DNA of 64,000 nucleotides from Calliopum simillimum (Eukaryota; Arthropoda; Insecta; Diptera; Lauxaniidae), in contig OX638372.1 of NCBI GenBank assembly GCA_951812925.1, positions 90,975,058-91,039,057 on the forward strand. Direction: 5' to 3'. Positions 1 through 11,445 of this stretch are shown here, one piece after another. Under the pieces are notes generated by a model that saw only the letters and a list, made by a program, of their open reading frames with translations, searched no databases and was not told where the DNA came from. How positions within the stretch are numbered: the stretch's first letter is position 1; each line of letters begins with the position of its first letter. The position numbers and the translations under genes are program-made.

Positions 1-27
1 AAAAAAATATTTAGTAAATTTTGGCAA

Positions 28-1512
28 ATGTCTTGGCCACAAAAGAAAGTCTATGTCAAAACATTGATAGTATGCATTCAACCTAAGAGGCCACGTAATC
101 GTCGCATAGAGAACGTATCTAAGAGGAGTCAAACGTTGCAATACCATCTTAAAGTAAATTCTAGTATGTTGCGTGTATGTCGCACTCTTTTCCTCAACAC
201 ATTGGATATTAGCGGAAAATCTGTGACGAAATGGTTGGACACGCCTCACTCTACAGCTGATTCGCATCAACACCCACAAGAAAAATCTACACAAAGTGCA
301 CAGAAGCAAGAGCTAACTTTATTTTTCGATAGTCTTCCAGCCACAGAATCTCATTACTGTCGAGCTACAACCACAAAAAAATATCTATTAGCAGAATGGC
401 ATTCTAAAGCAAGGCTTTACGATTTTTATGCAAATAATTGGTGTGCTGAACGTGAAAAACAACCTCTTTCTATGACAGTTTTTAATGAAATTTTTGAAAA
501 AAAAAATCTTTCATTGTATGCTCCGAGAAAAGATCAGTGCGATATTTGCGCGCGCTATCTTGTTGAAAATGTTTCAGAGGCAGATTACTCGCTCCATCAG
601 GAAAAGAAAAAAGAAGCGAGAGAAGAAAAAACAAAAGACAAAAATGAAGAGGAATTCGTATTTACGGTTGATCTTCAAGCTGTGTTGATGGCACCGAAAT
701 CGAACGTCAGCTCGTTTTATTACCGCACTAAGTTGCAAGTGCATAACTTAGTATTTTACAATTTGAAAAATCATAAAGCGTACTGCTTTTTATGGCACGA
801 GGTGGAAGGCGGATTAACAGCTGATGAATTCGCAAGTATATGGATTTATTTTATTGAAAAAAAGATTTTAGCCAATTTGGAAAACAGAACCAACCCCGTT
901 AAAATTATTTTTTACCATCAACCATCAATGTATTTTCATTGTTGGTAGCTAAGAATTATTTTTTACACTGACGGGTGTACTTACCAAAACCGGAATAGTA
1001 CTATGGCTAACGCTTTGCAAAAAATACTTGAAATAGGACATACGCAGATGGAAGCGGATAGCGTTCATTCCGTAATTGAACGAGCATTAAAAAATAAAAA
1101 CATTTATGTACCAGCCGATTATATTGGTTTGTGTAAGGATGCGCGGAAGAAGCCAGAACCGTATGATGTTGTCTATATAGATCATACATTTTTTAAATCT
1201 TTTAAAAAAGTATCATTTTTTAAAACCATACGTCCTGGTCGTGATACAGGTGATTCGAAAGTGACGGACATTCGTGCACTGAAGTATACTCCGGACGGAG
1301 AAATATTTTATAAATTAAGATTTCCAAATGCATGGAACATTCTTCCTCAGCGCAAAAATATGCATGTCACCCCAGTAAAGTGGTCTAACCTGGATCAGCT
1401 TTACAATGAAAAAAGACCGATCTCAAAACGGAAGTATGAAGATTTGCAAGCTTTAAAATCAACATTGCCAAGAGATTACCATCAATTTTATGATGAGTTA
1501 CGTCATGACTGA
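28..1512 (+). pseudogene. DDE-type DNA transposase, broken by a 51-bp insertion
   Basis: One reading frame runs from 28 to 1512 apart from a stop at 946-948. That stop lies inside a 51-bp insertion; both halves are in the same frame. The product would cut and paste a class II element. Visible motifs are a Cys pair (CDIC) near residue 172, a first acidic site in FTVDLQ, a YTDGC..QNRN block where many insect transposases have W.DNC..QNKN, then a GHTQMEADSVHSVIE block. This order resembles an RNase H-fold (DD-E/D) transposase found widely in insect and cnidarian genomes; the superfamily name is uncertain. The N-terminus looks short and the 5' end of the element lies outside the window. ATG at 28 is the first in frame but need not be the original start. 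Confidence 0.65.
904..966. repeat. 12-bp direct repeats bounding a 51-bp insertion in the transposase
   Basis: ATTATTTTTTAC occurs at 904-915 and 955-966. The repeat offset is 51 bp, so the insertion keeps the frame but adds a TAG at 946-948. The intervening bases contain an imperfect inverted repeat around CATCAATG / CATTGTTGG. The left copy is continuous with the upstream coding sequence and the right copy with the downstream sequence. Confidence 0.8.
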
Positions 1513-2150
1513 TTTTGATTTTAATAATAATGATTAGTTCTTAAGATTTTGATAAAAGTAACACGAATGTGATTTTTATTTTTTTGATGAATTATTTTTT
1601 ATTTAGTGGTAAAAAGTTAACAGCAACGAAATGATTTTTATTCTAGTAAATTTTTTTTGCTTTATTATAGAAAAAAAAAAATGTTAAAATGTGAAATACA
1701 ACATGAAAATAAAAGTTCCTATGGGCATTAAATGCAAATTATGTTTATTTATTTCTGTCCAAGAAAAGGTAAAAAAATTCTCAAACAAAATAAAAAGCGC
1801 TAAGTCCAAAAAAACAAAAAAACTGGTTGTAGAAAAAGATCTAAGTCCATAAAATTGGCATAAACAAGCATAACATGCGTACTTCAATTTAAAATTGTAT
1901 TTGGTTGATCAGTTACAACAATAACAAGACATTGTATTATACAGTTTTGAAAAATTTTAACAGGAATACTATTTAGAATGTTTTTTGTCTCTCCTGAACA
2001 ATTTGAAAAAATGGACTTAGGACCTTTTCACCATTAGCCGACGAATTACTACTTTACCTAAAGAATTTAAGGAAAAAAATCGTATGTGTTGAAAATTCCA
2101 AAACAAAACTTTTGATGCTCTTTTAAGCCAAAATATTCTCAAACCATTTA
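1513..2150. other. Non-coding 3' flank of the transposase, probable element end
   Basis: No ORF of note. The motif CTAAGTCCA occurs twice (about 1800 and 1842) and its complement TGGACTTAG once near 2012, as subterminal repeats of a DNA transposon would. A terminus could lie near 2012-2040 (GGACTTAGGACC), but the partner end is outside the window so it cannot be verified. Confidence 0.35.
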
Positions 2151-2169
2151 AAGCTTTAATAATTTTAGA

Positions 2170-2420
2170 AGAAAATAACTTACTACAAAATGCAGCGAAG
2201 AAAATCTCTTTTTACAAAATGCGGCGAAGAAAATCACTCTTTCGATTAGTAATGCAAATTTTTTCATTTTGTAAAAAGTGATTTTCTTCGCCGCATTTTG
2301 TAAAAAGTGATTTTCTTCGCCGCATTTTATAAAAAGTGATTTTCTTGTCCGCATATTACAAAAAAGATTTTTTTCGCCGCAATTTCAAAAAAAAAAAGAT
2401 TTTCTTCGCCGCAACTTTCG
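2170..2420. repeat. 29-bp repeat cluster, two inverted and five direct units
   Basis: The unit reads about TTTTGTAAAAAGTGATTT followed by TCTTCGCCGCA. Two copies lie on the minus strand at about 2185-2245. Five increasingly divergent copies lie on the plus strand at about 2264-2412. A roughly 30-bp spacer separates the orientations, so the array can fold on itself. The last unit runs straight into a Gypsy gag fragment. Confidence 0.85.
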
Positions 2421-2426
2421 GTTGGA

Positions 2427-3277
2427 AGATTTTCTTTCCAGTTCCAATGGAAATTGATCACTCGATTCACTCTCGTCGAGTCAATTATATGAACAGACCA
2501 GCAACTAGCCAACCAAATGCAGCATGGCAACAACAACAACTATTCAATACCGGGACGGACGAAGGATATGAATATTCCGAAGAGGAATACCTTGAAGATC
2601 AACAGGTATGTGTAGAGGAATACCTTGAGGAACTTCAGGCAGGAGAAGAGGAAAATTTTATGACGAAAGCCTCTCTACCATGCCCTTCATAGAGCTTTGT
2701 ACTAAAGACGGGGAAATATTGAAATTTTTGGTGGACACTGGAGTCAACAAAAATTTTATTTGCGAAAGAATTGCAACAAATTCTAAAAAACTAAACAACC
2801 CTTTTGAAGTTCGGTCAGTTACCGGGTCAGTCGAAATAAACCGTAATTACAGGACCATTTTTTGAAACATTAGGAATTCAAAACATGCTTGATTTTTATT
2901 TTCTTCCTCAACTTAGTTCATTCGACGGTATAATAGGCGATGACACACTCAGGTCACTCGAGGCCATAATTGACATGAAAAATAATACAATATACCTGTT
3001 AGGAAAGGTCAAAGCCGGATTAAAGGTAAGAATAACCAAGCAAGTAAATAATGTTCAACTCACTCCACAAAACAACGACAAAATTCAAAGTATCATCAGC
3101 AAATATGCTGATCTTTTTGGACCTGTATGTGATAGTGGAACAATCGATACCAACGTCCGTGAAGAAATTAAAACAAGTACGGAAGAATCAATCTATACCA
3201 AGTCATACCTTTACCCAACAAATTTGAGGGAAGAGGTAGAAAAAAAAAAAAATAAAAAAAAAAAAATCAATTGGTGA
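2427..3277 (+). pseudogene. Gypsy gag C-terminus, protease and start of RT, truncated
   Basis: The first part carries the gag signature MEIDHSIHSRRVNYMNRP and an acidic Glu-rich tail. From about 2680 there is a retroviral-type aspartic protease (FLVDTGVNKNFI, catalytic DTG). After a frameshift near 2865-2885 comes the protease end (IIGDDTLRSL) and the linker to reverse transcriptase, stopping at a TKSYLYP block in a poly-A tract near 3240. RT, RNase H and integrase are absent. The gag motif is shared with the gag at 10643-11314, so both belong to a 17.6/297-like lineage. No LTR is visible. Confidence 0.75.
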
Positions 3278-3758
3278 GTAGAGTGTTGCAAAAATATAGT
3301 ACTTGAAAGTTACCCCATATGTAGGGCGTTAAGCCATATTGAACTGCTAAAGTCTAGCAGATTAAAAATAAGACAACAAGTCCCACCTGTAAAAAAAAAA
3401 TATATATAATCGTCGGTAATTAGAAAATTAGGAAAAGAACAAATAAAAATGTTTGGTTTTCGATAGATGAAACATCATGCGAAACATTAGACAAGTTCTT
3501 GCAAATAAAACAGTGAAAAAGGAAAAATAGAAATTTTTTTTTTTTTTAGATGAACAGTATAGTGCAGATTTGAAAAGGATTTTGTAACTAAATTAGTGGA
3601 AAGAATTTAAAAAGAAAATTCCTTTGTTTCTAACCAGCAAATAAAAGCTACATAAAAAAAAGAAGAAAAATCGTTAATGTTATTGGGATAGGTTAGGGAC
3701 AAGTAGAAACGAAAAATAACAGAAATAAACTTCAAGACAAGTTCATTGCACTTACAGT
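3278..3758. other. AT-rich intergenic stretch, nothing recognised
   Basis: No ORF, repeat or element terminus stands out. Poly-A and poly-T runs occur near 3390 and 3535. Confidence 0.5.
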
Positions 3759-4767
3759 AGGAACCAAAACTGTCAACATGTTTGCTATTTTTGACTTAGT
3801 ACTGCTATAGCGTCCGTTCTGGTTACATGATCAACAAGAAATATAAACCAAATGGAAGCTTAACCTTTCCTCTATTTAAATATTTTGTTGTGCTGATTCC
3901 AAAACTGGCCACAGAATCCCTCTACCACGTCAGAATTTCGAGGTATCCTAAACTTAAAGTGCAAAATACGACGTTTTTGCTGTTTTTCAAATTAGGTTCA
4001 AGGTCGCAAGGATTTTTTCTGCTCTATTCCGTAAAATAAACTTGAACATCTTGCTTTTTCCCTTTCCACAAAAGTGATGAATGGTCATCTACGATTTTTT
4101 TTTGCAAAGTTCTGCCCACTCTATGATGACATCACGAAATACCCAAAATTCATAATAAGAGTAATTTGGGTATTTTTTGGTCATATTTCTCCAGAAGGAT
4201 ATGTTTATAAGCCATGTATACCAATTGAACCATATTAAGATGACATAAATCCAAACCCTGCCGCTATATCAGTTTTATAAGATTTCATGATGTTATCTGA
4301 GATTGGCCATAACTTTGCAAAGGAAAATCGTAGATATAGTAACTACTCATCACTTTTGTGGACCTTGCGACCTTGAACCTAATTTGAAAAACAGCAAAAA
4401 CGTCGTTTTTTGCACTTTAAGTTTAGGATACCTCGGAATTCTGACGAGGTAGAGGGATTCTGTGGCCAGTTTTGGAATCAACACAACAAAATCTATTGGA
4501 ATGGTTTTTTGAAACTAGGAAAAATTCACGTTCCAGGCTTATACGCACATCAGTTAAAGTGGTGCAAAACTGTCAACATGTTTTCGATATGGTTTTTTGT
4601 TCATTATTTTTTTATGGTGTGAAGTTCGGTAAAATTGTTCACATATTTAAATAGAGGAAAGGTTAAGCTTCCTTTTGGTGCATATTTCTTGTTGGTTATG
4701 TAATCAGAACGGACGCTATAGCAGTACTAAGTCAAAAATAGCAAACATGTTGACAGTTTTGCTTCCT
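3759..4767. mobile_element. Foldback element of about 1 kb with long inverted arms
   Basis: The outer ends are mirror images: the left begins AGGAACCAAAACTGTCAAC and the right is the complement of AGGAAGCAAAACTGTCAAC. The arms continue inward through GGACGCTATAGCAGTACTAAG, a block on Gly-Pro-free non-coding DNA around GGCCACAGAATCCCTCTAC, and a CACAAAAGTGATGA block, to about 4135 on the left and 4290 on the right. The right arm has about 170 bp that the left lacks (around 4490-4650), which includes an extra internal copy of the terminal sequence near 4566. No transposase is encoded. A non-autonomous foldback or long-TIR MITE is the best description. I could not define a target-site duplication. 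Confidence 0.75.
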
Positions 4768-5365
4768 TCTGTACAAAAGCAAAATCAGCAATTTTTGACG
4801 AAACGGTTGCATACATTTAGCAGCCTCAGTGCAAGTGTAACTTGAAACTTTTGTTTATTTGTTGGCCGGCATAAAGTAAATATTTTAGCTACAACAACAG
4901 CAGCAACGATAAATGGAAAATCTAATAAAATTTTGTTTTGCTGAAGCGTAATTTAAAACTTCAGTTTGGGCAATTGAATTTGTTTTGTTTGTTTTTTTTT
5001 GCATCTTATCAGTGGGAGCAGTTAACAAAAAACTAAATAAAAGTTTTATTTTTTTTTTTTGGTTGGTGGTAATTTATTTTGTTTTTCTCAATGGAATGAA
5101 TAGCCAGGAGATACTTAAAATATCCCACGAGAAATAACTTCAGGCATTAGATCATTTTATTGAAAAGTTGTGGGGTAATCTAAAACATTTCTCAGCGAAT
5201 AAACAGGATTTCCAGAGACGAGAAGAAAAAGCAAGAATATATTTTGGGCTCTCTCTAGTCGAAACAGCAGATTTATTAGTTGAGGAGATAATAGATATAA
5301 CAGAAAATTGGAAGAAAGTTTTGTTGCCTTAAGAAATAAGTACGAAAAAATTAAGGCTCAAACAA
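4768..5365. other. AT-rich flank of a Gypsy remnant
   Basis: No gene. From about 5100 the sequence resembles degraded coding DNA leading into the gag-like ORF (FVALRNKYEKIKAQ just before 5366), so the gag reading frame probably once began upstream. Confidence 0.35.
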
Positions 5366-7190
5366 TTGTCTATTCTGATCAATTGGAAAGAAAATATAAG
5401 GTTGCTCAGTGTTATAAAGGGTGAAGACAGCTCCTGGGGGAACTTTTCACAATTTCTGGATCAGCAGCTTGAAGACGATAGCCTTACGATAAGAAAACTG
5501 CAAGAGCAGGAAAACAATCTGATAAGTCACAACATCTCTTTGAAAGAAAAGCTCGATAGAACGAACAGAAAACTGAAAAAACAAGACAAAGTGCCATTGA
5601 AAATGCCAGAGTTCAGGAAATTAGCGGAGGCGCTTAAGCAGAATGAAAATAAACTAATTAAGCTGGTGGTAGACTATGAAAAGGAAAATAAAGAAAATCA
5701 GACTAAGGTTTTTTACAAAGAAAATAACAGAGTTGGATGCTGTATGGGTAGCTATGTTGATGGTAAACATGGGAAACTAAAAAGGGTCCAGCTTCAGCCA
5801 GACAACTGGGAACCCAAAAATAATAAGATAATAGCAAATGGTACAAATGGAACAAGTAAGTCATACACTGAATACAGTAGTTGCTCCACTTTCCATTAAA
5901 AATAAAAACAAATTAAACACTCGATTTGAAATAAACAAGCAAGATAATATAGGAGCTATAGATCACACGCAGATATCTGCTGTTGATACATCCAGCAAAA
6001 CACAAAACAAAATAAAACTTTTATACACATTCTTAGTTGTATTTTATGTTATATACTTGACAGTTACTGCACTGTGGGGCAGTTTAGGAAAAATAAGTAA
6101 AAAATGTATGCGATTTAAACCCATCTGGTACATTGTCAATATTCTAAAGGAATTAGGTGAGAAGTCAATAAGGGAAAATTTAGAGGAGCCAATTACGTTT
6201 GATACGTTCACTACAAGTTATGGGCCTCAAAAATCCGCATTAAATACAGATACAAATATCGAAAATGCAAGTGATGCAGTAACAATAAATCACCTTATCC
6301 AAAATACGCTTGATACGTTAACTGCAGGCTATGAACTTAATAAAGGTACAGTCGGACTTTCCGAAACACAGAATGACGTGTTGGCCAGGAGGCCAAACAT
6401 GAAAGACTCATTTTACTTGTGGATTCTGGAGCCGATACAAGTTTAATTAAAAAAGACTCGATGTCACATTATATGAGGATGGACTCGAGCATTAAGAAAA
6501 ATTTAAGTGGAGCATTTGGTGGACAAATTGCAACATTAGGAACTACAAATATTAAACTTATTTCCGAATGATTGCTATGTTTATCACTACATGTGGTATC
6601 ACTTGATCATGGAATACCTGCTGATGGAATATAAGGTAGGGATAATTTGTAGAACCGTTCAATAATAAACAGAAGAAACTCACGTTCTTTGACACAAATA
6701 ATCAAGAGTCGATATCATTCGCATTAGAATCAGTAAATTCAATCAATAAAATATTATTCAACGAAGAATTAACAATTAAGTCGCGTACTGTAAAGATAGT
6801 ACCATTCAAAATAAAAACCACAGCTAAAGAAGTGGTTATTCACAAACAAGAACTTTCACTGGGGATTTATTTAGGAGAAACTCTCACTAAAGTGAAAAAT
6901 GGGAAAGCATATGGTCCAGTTTTAAATTCCACTGAGATGGAATATATTTTCGATCAAAATTACTTACCAAAGTTTTCGTCCAAACTTAAGCTCAGAAGAA
7001 CAAGCATCAATAGAGAGTATGTGCGCGTCATTTCACGATATATTCTTCTTAGAAGGGGATACATAAACATACACCCTTGTGTTGAGACACGAGATCCCGA
7101 CATTAGAGGGTCAACCCCCAATTAATCAAAAACAGTATCGATTACCACGTTCCCACTGAATAGAGATAATGTTGGGTTAATGGTACTTCC
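5366..7190 (+). pseudogene. Gypsy-type gag-protease-RT remnant
   Basis: The first ORF (5366-5899) is a charged, coiled-coil-like protein. The next (5838-6446) includes one hydrophobic stretch (about 6017-6085). In a shifted frame at about 6405-6500 there is a protease core (LVDSGADTSLIKKDSM), followed by a protease-RT linker (around 6832-7000) containing VLNST. Around 7040-7140, with one stop, comes the conserved RT lead-in (LEGDT...HEIPT...KQYRLPRSH). Everything downstream of the RT start is missing. The order and the KQYRLPRSH motif fit Gypsy elements of the 412/mdg1 branch; that branch label is tentative. Several frameshifts make it inactive. Confidence 0.6.
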
Positions 7191-8821
7191 TCATTGTATG
7201 ATTTATCTGAAATCTACTTGTTATTGTACGGTCATCCCGAAAACAACGACCATAAGATTCGAAATTGTGGCCGTTGTTACCAAGTAAGTACATATCAATT
7301 TAATTTTTATATGAATTTTAATCTTTTTTTTTTTCGATTTTCAGGTATTTAATGGTTTATTCATATGCAGTATTTGGAGCTTCTCCTCAAGTTCCTTGAT
7401 TTCATGATAATGTTCATTAGGTACATCAATTTTGTGGTACCAAAAAGCTTTCCTATGAATTTTAGTAATTGATGAAGTGCGTTCAAGTAAAAATAAAAAA
7501 AAAAATAATTTTTATCGAAAAAAAAAAAGATAGTACAAACCACTCAAAAAATTAATAATTCAAATATAGCATTAAAATAATTACGGGATTAAAACAAAAA
7601 GAAAATTAAATTTTAGTTAAACGGAATGCAATGCCGTAAATTAAATATATTTGTATGCTTAACGGAAAAACGCATACTTATATACAAAGGTTGCAAATAA
7701 TTAAGTATCAATTGAAATAAATAACAAGTAAATAAAAAAATTGAAGAAATAATTTTTATTAAGAAACAACATATAAGTCAACGACACATGCAAAGACAAC
7801 AACACAACAGCGCTTACGCAATCATCACGTACGTGAGGATATTAAATTGAAGCAGTCTGAATATTTTGGGCACCGTGTGAAATTGTAACGCTTGCATTTT
7901 CACACAAACGGTTGGCTTGTCTGTTTAGGGTTTTTGTCTTTGTAATCTAGATTTATTTTAGTATATATACTTTATTTTAATAATTATATTTTTACAGTTC
8001 ATTTACGACAGCTAATCTAATCATTAAATAAACGAATTATAACGTAAACCGGCAGTCTTTCATTTAAAAGGTATCCTGTCTGGCCCGTTGGGTCGGACCC
8101 TCCAGTTTATAATACAAAAATATTTAAAAATACCAAGCTTGGTATTGCCATAAGAACATAGTTAATTACAACAATCGCCGCCCATTATTACTATAAGAAC
8201 ATAGTGGAATTCGTGTCGCCTGAGTAAGTTGGCTGTAATCTGATTGCGGACGACTAAAAAGAAGATAACGATCCTTCCGTCCATTCATTGGGTCCACCCA
8301 ACGATTTGTATTAACAGGAAGTAAAAAAAGTTCATTCCAGATTATACAAGGACTGGAAGCAGCTTACTAACTACGATTTTCACAAGGATACAGCAGAATA
8401 TTATCAACAGTCATGCTATACCTGTGAGCAGCACAAATTTAAGAAAGTACCCCTCAGATCTCAAAGTTTTTGAGTCGTTTTAAAACTTTTTAATCTGAAA
8501 TATTTTTATTTTGTGATAATTTATCAATTCAATTTGATCAAATTGAAATTTATAATTTCTTCGCGAAATTTTGATATTTTTTTGAGCGATTCTTTGCATT
8601 GAAAAAATTAAATTTGTGGATTTACTAAAACTTTAGTAAAAATAATTTTTGGGTTTAAATTCAGAAATTTTAAGTGAAATCTTTAATTCTTACGCGAAAC
8701 TTGGTCTTTTTTAAGTGATCCTTTTACTTTAAAAATTTAAATTAACAAATTTGTTAGAATCTCTTACAACAAAAAATCCTTGATAACAAATATTGTGTAA
8801 AATTTTTGAGTGAATTAAATT
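7191..8821. other. Non-coding, probable LTR and leader debris
   Basis: No ORF worth calling. Around 7225-7345 there is a splice-like segment (AAGTAAGTA donor-like, polypyrimidine then TTTTCAG) that recurs at about 14820-15050. A 17-bp near-palindrome (7621-7637) is shared with two other elements. From about 7890 to 8100 the sequence has TATATA and AATAAA-like signals as in an LTR and may be the LTR/leader of the gag that follows at 8822. A direct repeat ATAAGAACATAGT flanks 8150-8215. Confidence 0.4.
7621..7637. repeat. 17-bp conserved near-palindrome, copy 1
   Basis: ACGGAATGCAATGCCGT. The identical 17-mer recurs at 26008-26024 and 46979-46995, each time followed by a similar AT-rich context with AAAGGTTGCAAA about 70-80 bp downstream. 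Confidence 0.85.
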
Positions 8822-11314
8822 ATGGATGAAGTACGCGACACCTTGGTCAGTCTCACTAGGGCGGTTAATGCCGCTCTTGCATAGATAAGATCCGTAGAAA
8901 CACGTTTGAGTGGGTTGGATGCCGCAACCTTTCAAATTCGGGCACTAGAAACGCGTTTGGCGCGATTGGAGGCGCGACCACCAATTCCTCCAAGGGCAGC
9001 CGTACCTGCAGCGGTACCGGCGCCGTTGTGCGGCCCAATCAACGAGAACGATCTAAAGGAAATTAGCAAACTACCTGATTGCGGCAAGGAGTTGCAAATT
9101 TTTAGCGGTGATCCGGCACAATATATCTCATGCATCCATAATGTGGAGTCCATACTGAAAGATTATGATTATGTGCCATTCTCTAAAGTGTACGACAAAA
9201 AGTTAGGGGCAGTGCGGACGCAGCCCTAATATCGTAAAATATTTTTGACGACGCACATAGGGAGATTTAACCCAAAAAGCTGGTCAAAAACGAATTTTTG
9301 TAATTGGTCCAAAATGATTCAACTTTTTTTTATTATACAGTTAATACTCCAAACTAAAGAAATCTGTCACCCGATTTTATCTAAATCAATTCGCGGCTGC
9401 ATAATACGCTGTTAAAGTTGAAGTTTTGTAAAACATTTTAAAATAAAATTTTAAAGTTGCGAAAGAAGTGTTGATTTAAGTGCGTATATTTATTTAATTG
9501 CAGAAAAAAACGAAAAATTGCTGAATGGATTATTCTACGATAGGTGTGTTCTTTACAATGAATTTAATTTAATAAAAAAGGAATCATTATAAGAGTCAAA
9601 ATAGTGTGTTCAAACTATTTAAGTAACTGAGTATTTTTTATTAAAAAATTGTAAATTTTTAACAGCAGAAAAGTAATGGATCCTCACGAGTCCCCATTTT
9701 TTCAACCAAAAATTCTCATAAATGAAATCTTTTTGTAGCTAAAACTGCAAAATTTGGCTCCTAATATTTCCTATTGGCAAAATAGCTGCACTTTTTGCTG
9801 AGCCTATACATGTTTAATTTTTTAGTCTTAAAGAAATTATAAACGAAAAAATGAACGAATTCAGAGGACTAAAACTCTCAGAAATTATTTGAAGAAGAGT
9901 TTTCAGATTAAAATAAAAAATAATTATTTTTCAAAAACTTGAGATTATTAGTTCGGAGATTGAAAAGTTGGAGTTTCGGTAAGTTATGTCGGCTTCTATT
10001 ATCAATTTTTTTGATAATTCACTATTACAGTATTACTCCAGTTAACAATACTAAAAGAATAAGCCATATCTATTAAATAAGGTACAGTGATATAGAATTT
10101 TTAAAATATTTTTGTGATGTTTTTGTCTATAGCGCCCTCTGTGGACAAATTTTCTATTCTGTAGTATTTTCGGACTACTCTTCTGAGTTATATAAATTGA
10201 TTGACACCTTGATAACTAAAATCAATAAAGCAGTATACGAGATAGAAGACCCTAAAAGTTACTACATTTGTCATGTGTACAGCGCCATCTATTGAATGCA
10301 TTTCAAAAGTTTAATGCCATCGTATTGTCATTTTAGTTAAATGAAAGAGAAAAACTTTATAAAAACCAAAATCGGCTCAGTACTACAGGAGCTACAAGTC
10401 CTCAAATATTTCACTTGTCTGCAGCGCCCTCTATTGACAATTTTTTAAATGAGTCTATATTTGTTTTGATTGTCTGAATAATCTGAATAAAATGACACCT
10501 CAATTTCCAAAATCGGACCAGTAGTTTCAGAGTTAATAATTTTGACCAGGTTTTTAACTCAGATACCCCTATGTGCGACGATTGGGGATCAATAAAAAAA
10601 GGTCTTTCTTGACTCTACGCCGACAAAAGCGATATACGAACATTGCAGCATCAACTGATGCAACTCACCCAAAAGAACCATTCGCTAGAACAGTTCTATG
10701 CCTCTGTGAATCATCAGTTCTCACTGATAGTTAACAAAGTAAAAACAGAAAATTATTCGGCAGAGACTGTGGACGTTCATATTGGAAGTTATCGTAATAG
10801 GGCTTTAGATGTATTCATACGTGGTTTGAATGGAGATTTATCAATGATGTTAGCCATAAAGAAACCGCTAACTTTGCCAGAGGCCTATTCAGACTGCCTC
10901 GACATTCAAAACCTCAATAATAGGAATAGCGTGATCCATCGTCAAAGCATTAGCAATACGGTGACCTCTCCTGTGAATCAATTTTTTTCTAAAGAGCATA
11001 AACCCAAAGCTAGGCCTCCATTGCCACCTAGGAACTTTTTTCGGCCTAATCATTTTTATAGCAAACCTCAACATTTTAAAGCAACGCCACCACCAGCACC
11101 AAGGCTGGAAGTCGATCACAGTGTGCCGACGAAGAATGTTAATTACATGAATCGTCCAGGCGGAACAGGACTGAAAAGATGGGGTAAGCCCCGAACCGAC
11201 ACTTACCCGCAGAAGCACCAGAGGTTGTTTCATGTAGAGCAAGGTGTAGAAGAAGAAGAGGTTGAAGCTTACGAAGAACAGGCCAAAGAGCTGGCGGCGA
11301 AATCAATCGAATGA
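8822..11314 (+). pseudogene. Gypsy (17.6/297-like) gag, split by a TIR element
   Basis: The ORF starts at ATG 8822 and has a stop at 8882-8884. The frame then reopens to 9229 with repeated short coiled-coil turns (RSVETRLSGL, RALETRLARL) and a Pro/Ala-rich hinge. The middle is interrupted at 9252 and resumes after 10581. The C-terminal half (10643-11314) has the block NHQFSLIVNKVKTENYSAET, a Pro-rich segment and VNYMNRP followed by a Glu-rich tail ending at 11314. Gag would coat the element RNA in a cytoplasmic particle. Besides the insertion there is at least one further stop near 10610 and a frameshift before 9240. There is no zinc knuckle, as usual in this lineage. Confidence 0.75.
9252..10577. 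mobile_element. Non-autonomous TIR element, 1326 bp, TSD ACGA
   Basis: The ends are CGCACATAGGG...CCCTATGTGCG, a perfect 11-bp terminal inverted repeat. ACGA is duplicated at 9248-9251 and 10578-10581. Removing the element and one ACGA brings the two gag halves back into register at a Phe-Asp-Asp-Trp block, which fixes the boundaries. No ORF is present. Three diverged internal repeats about 150 bp apart share AGCGCC(C/A)TCT (near 10131, 10281 and 10423). The superfamily is unknown: a 4-bp TSD excludes mariner (TA) and standard hAT (8 bp). Confidence 0.85.
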
Positions 11315-11445
11315 CGGTTAAAATACCGACGTTCTGGGCAGAGAATCCTGAGGTATGGTTCGCGCAGGTCGAGGCGCAATTTAACATCGCGAGGGTAACG
11401 GCGGATAGCAGCAAGTACTATTCGCTGGTGTACAGAATAGGCCAA
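11315..11445 (+). pseudogene. Short gag N-terminus fragment of a second Gypsy lineage
   Basis: Residues IPTFWAENPEVWFAQVEAQF and the following KYYSLVYRI are the typical start of the capsid region in CsRn1/Kabuki-like Gypsy elements. Only about 130 bp remain, between the 17.6-like gag and the Asn-rich gag tail of the next element. The junctions carry no visible TSD. Confidence 0.6.

Noticed and set aside
1684..1887. Minus-strand hydrophobic ORF downstream of the transposase
   Set aside because: AT-rich Phe/Leu/Tyr composition expected by chance on poly-A/T DNA; no start context or homology.
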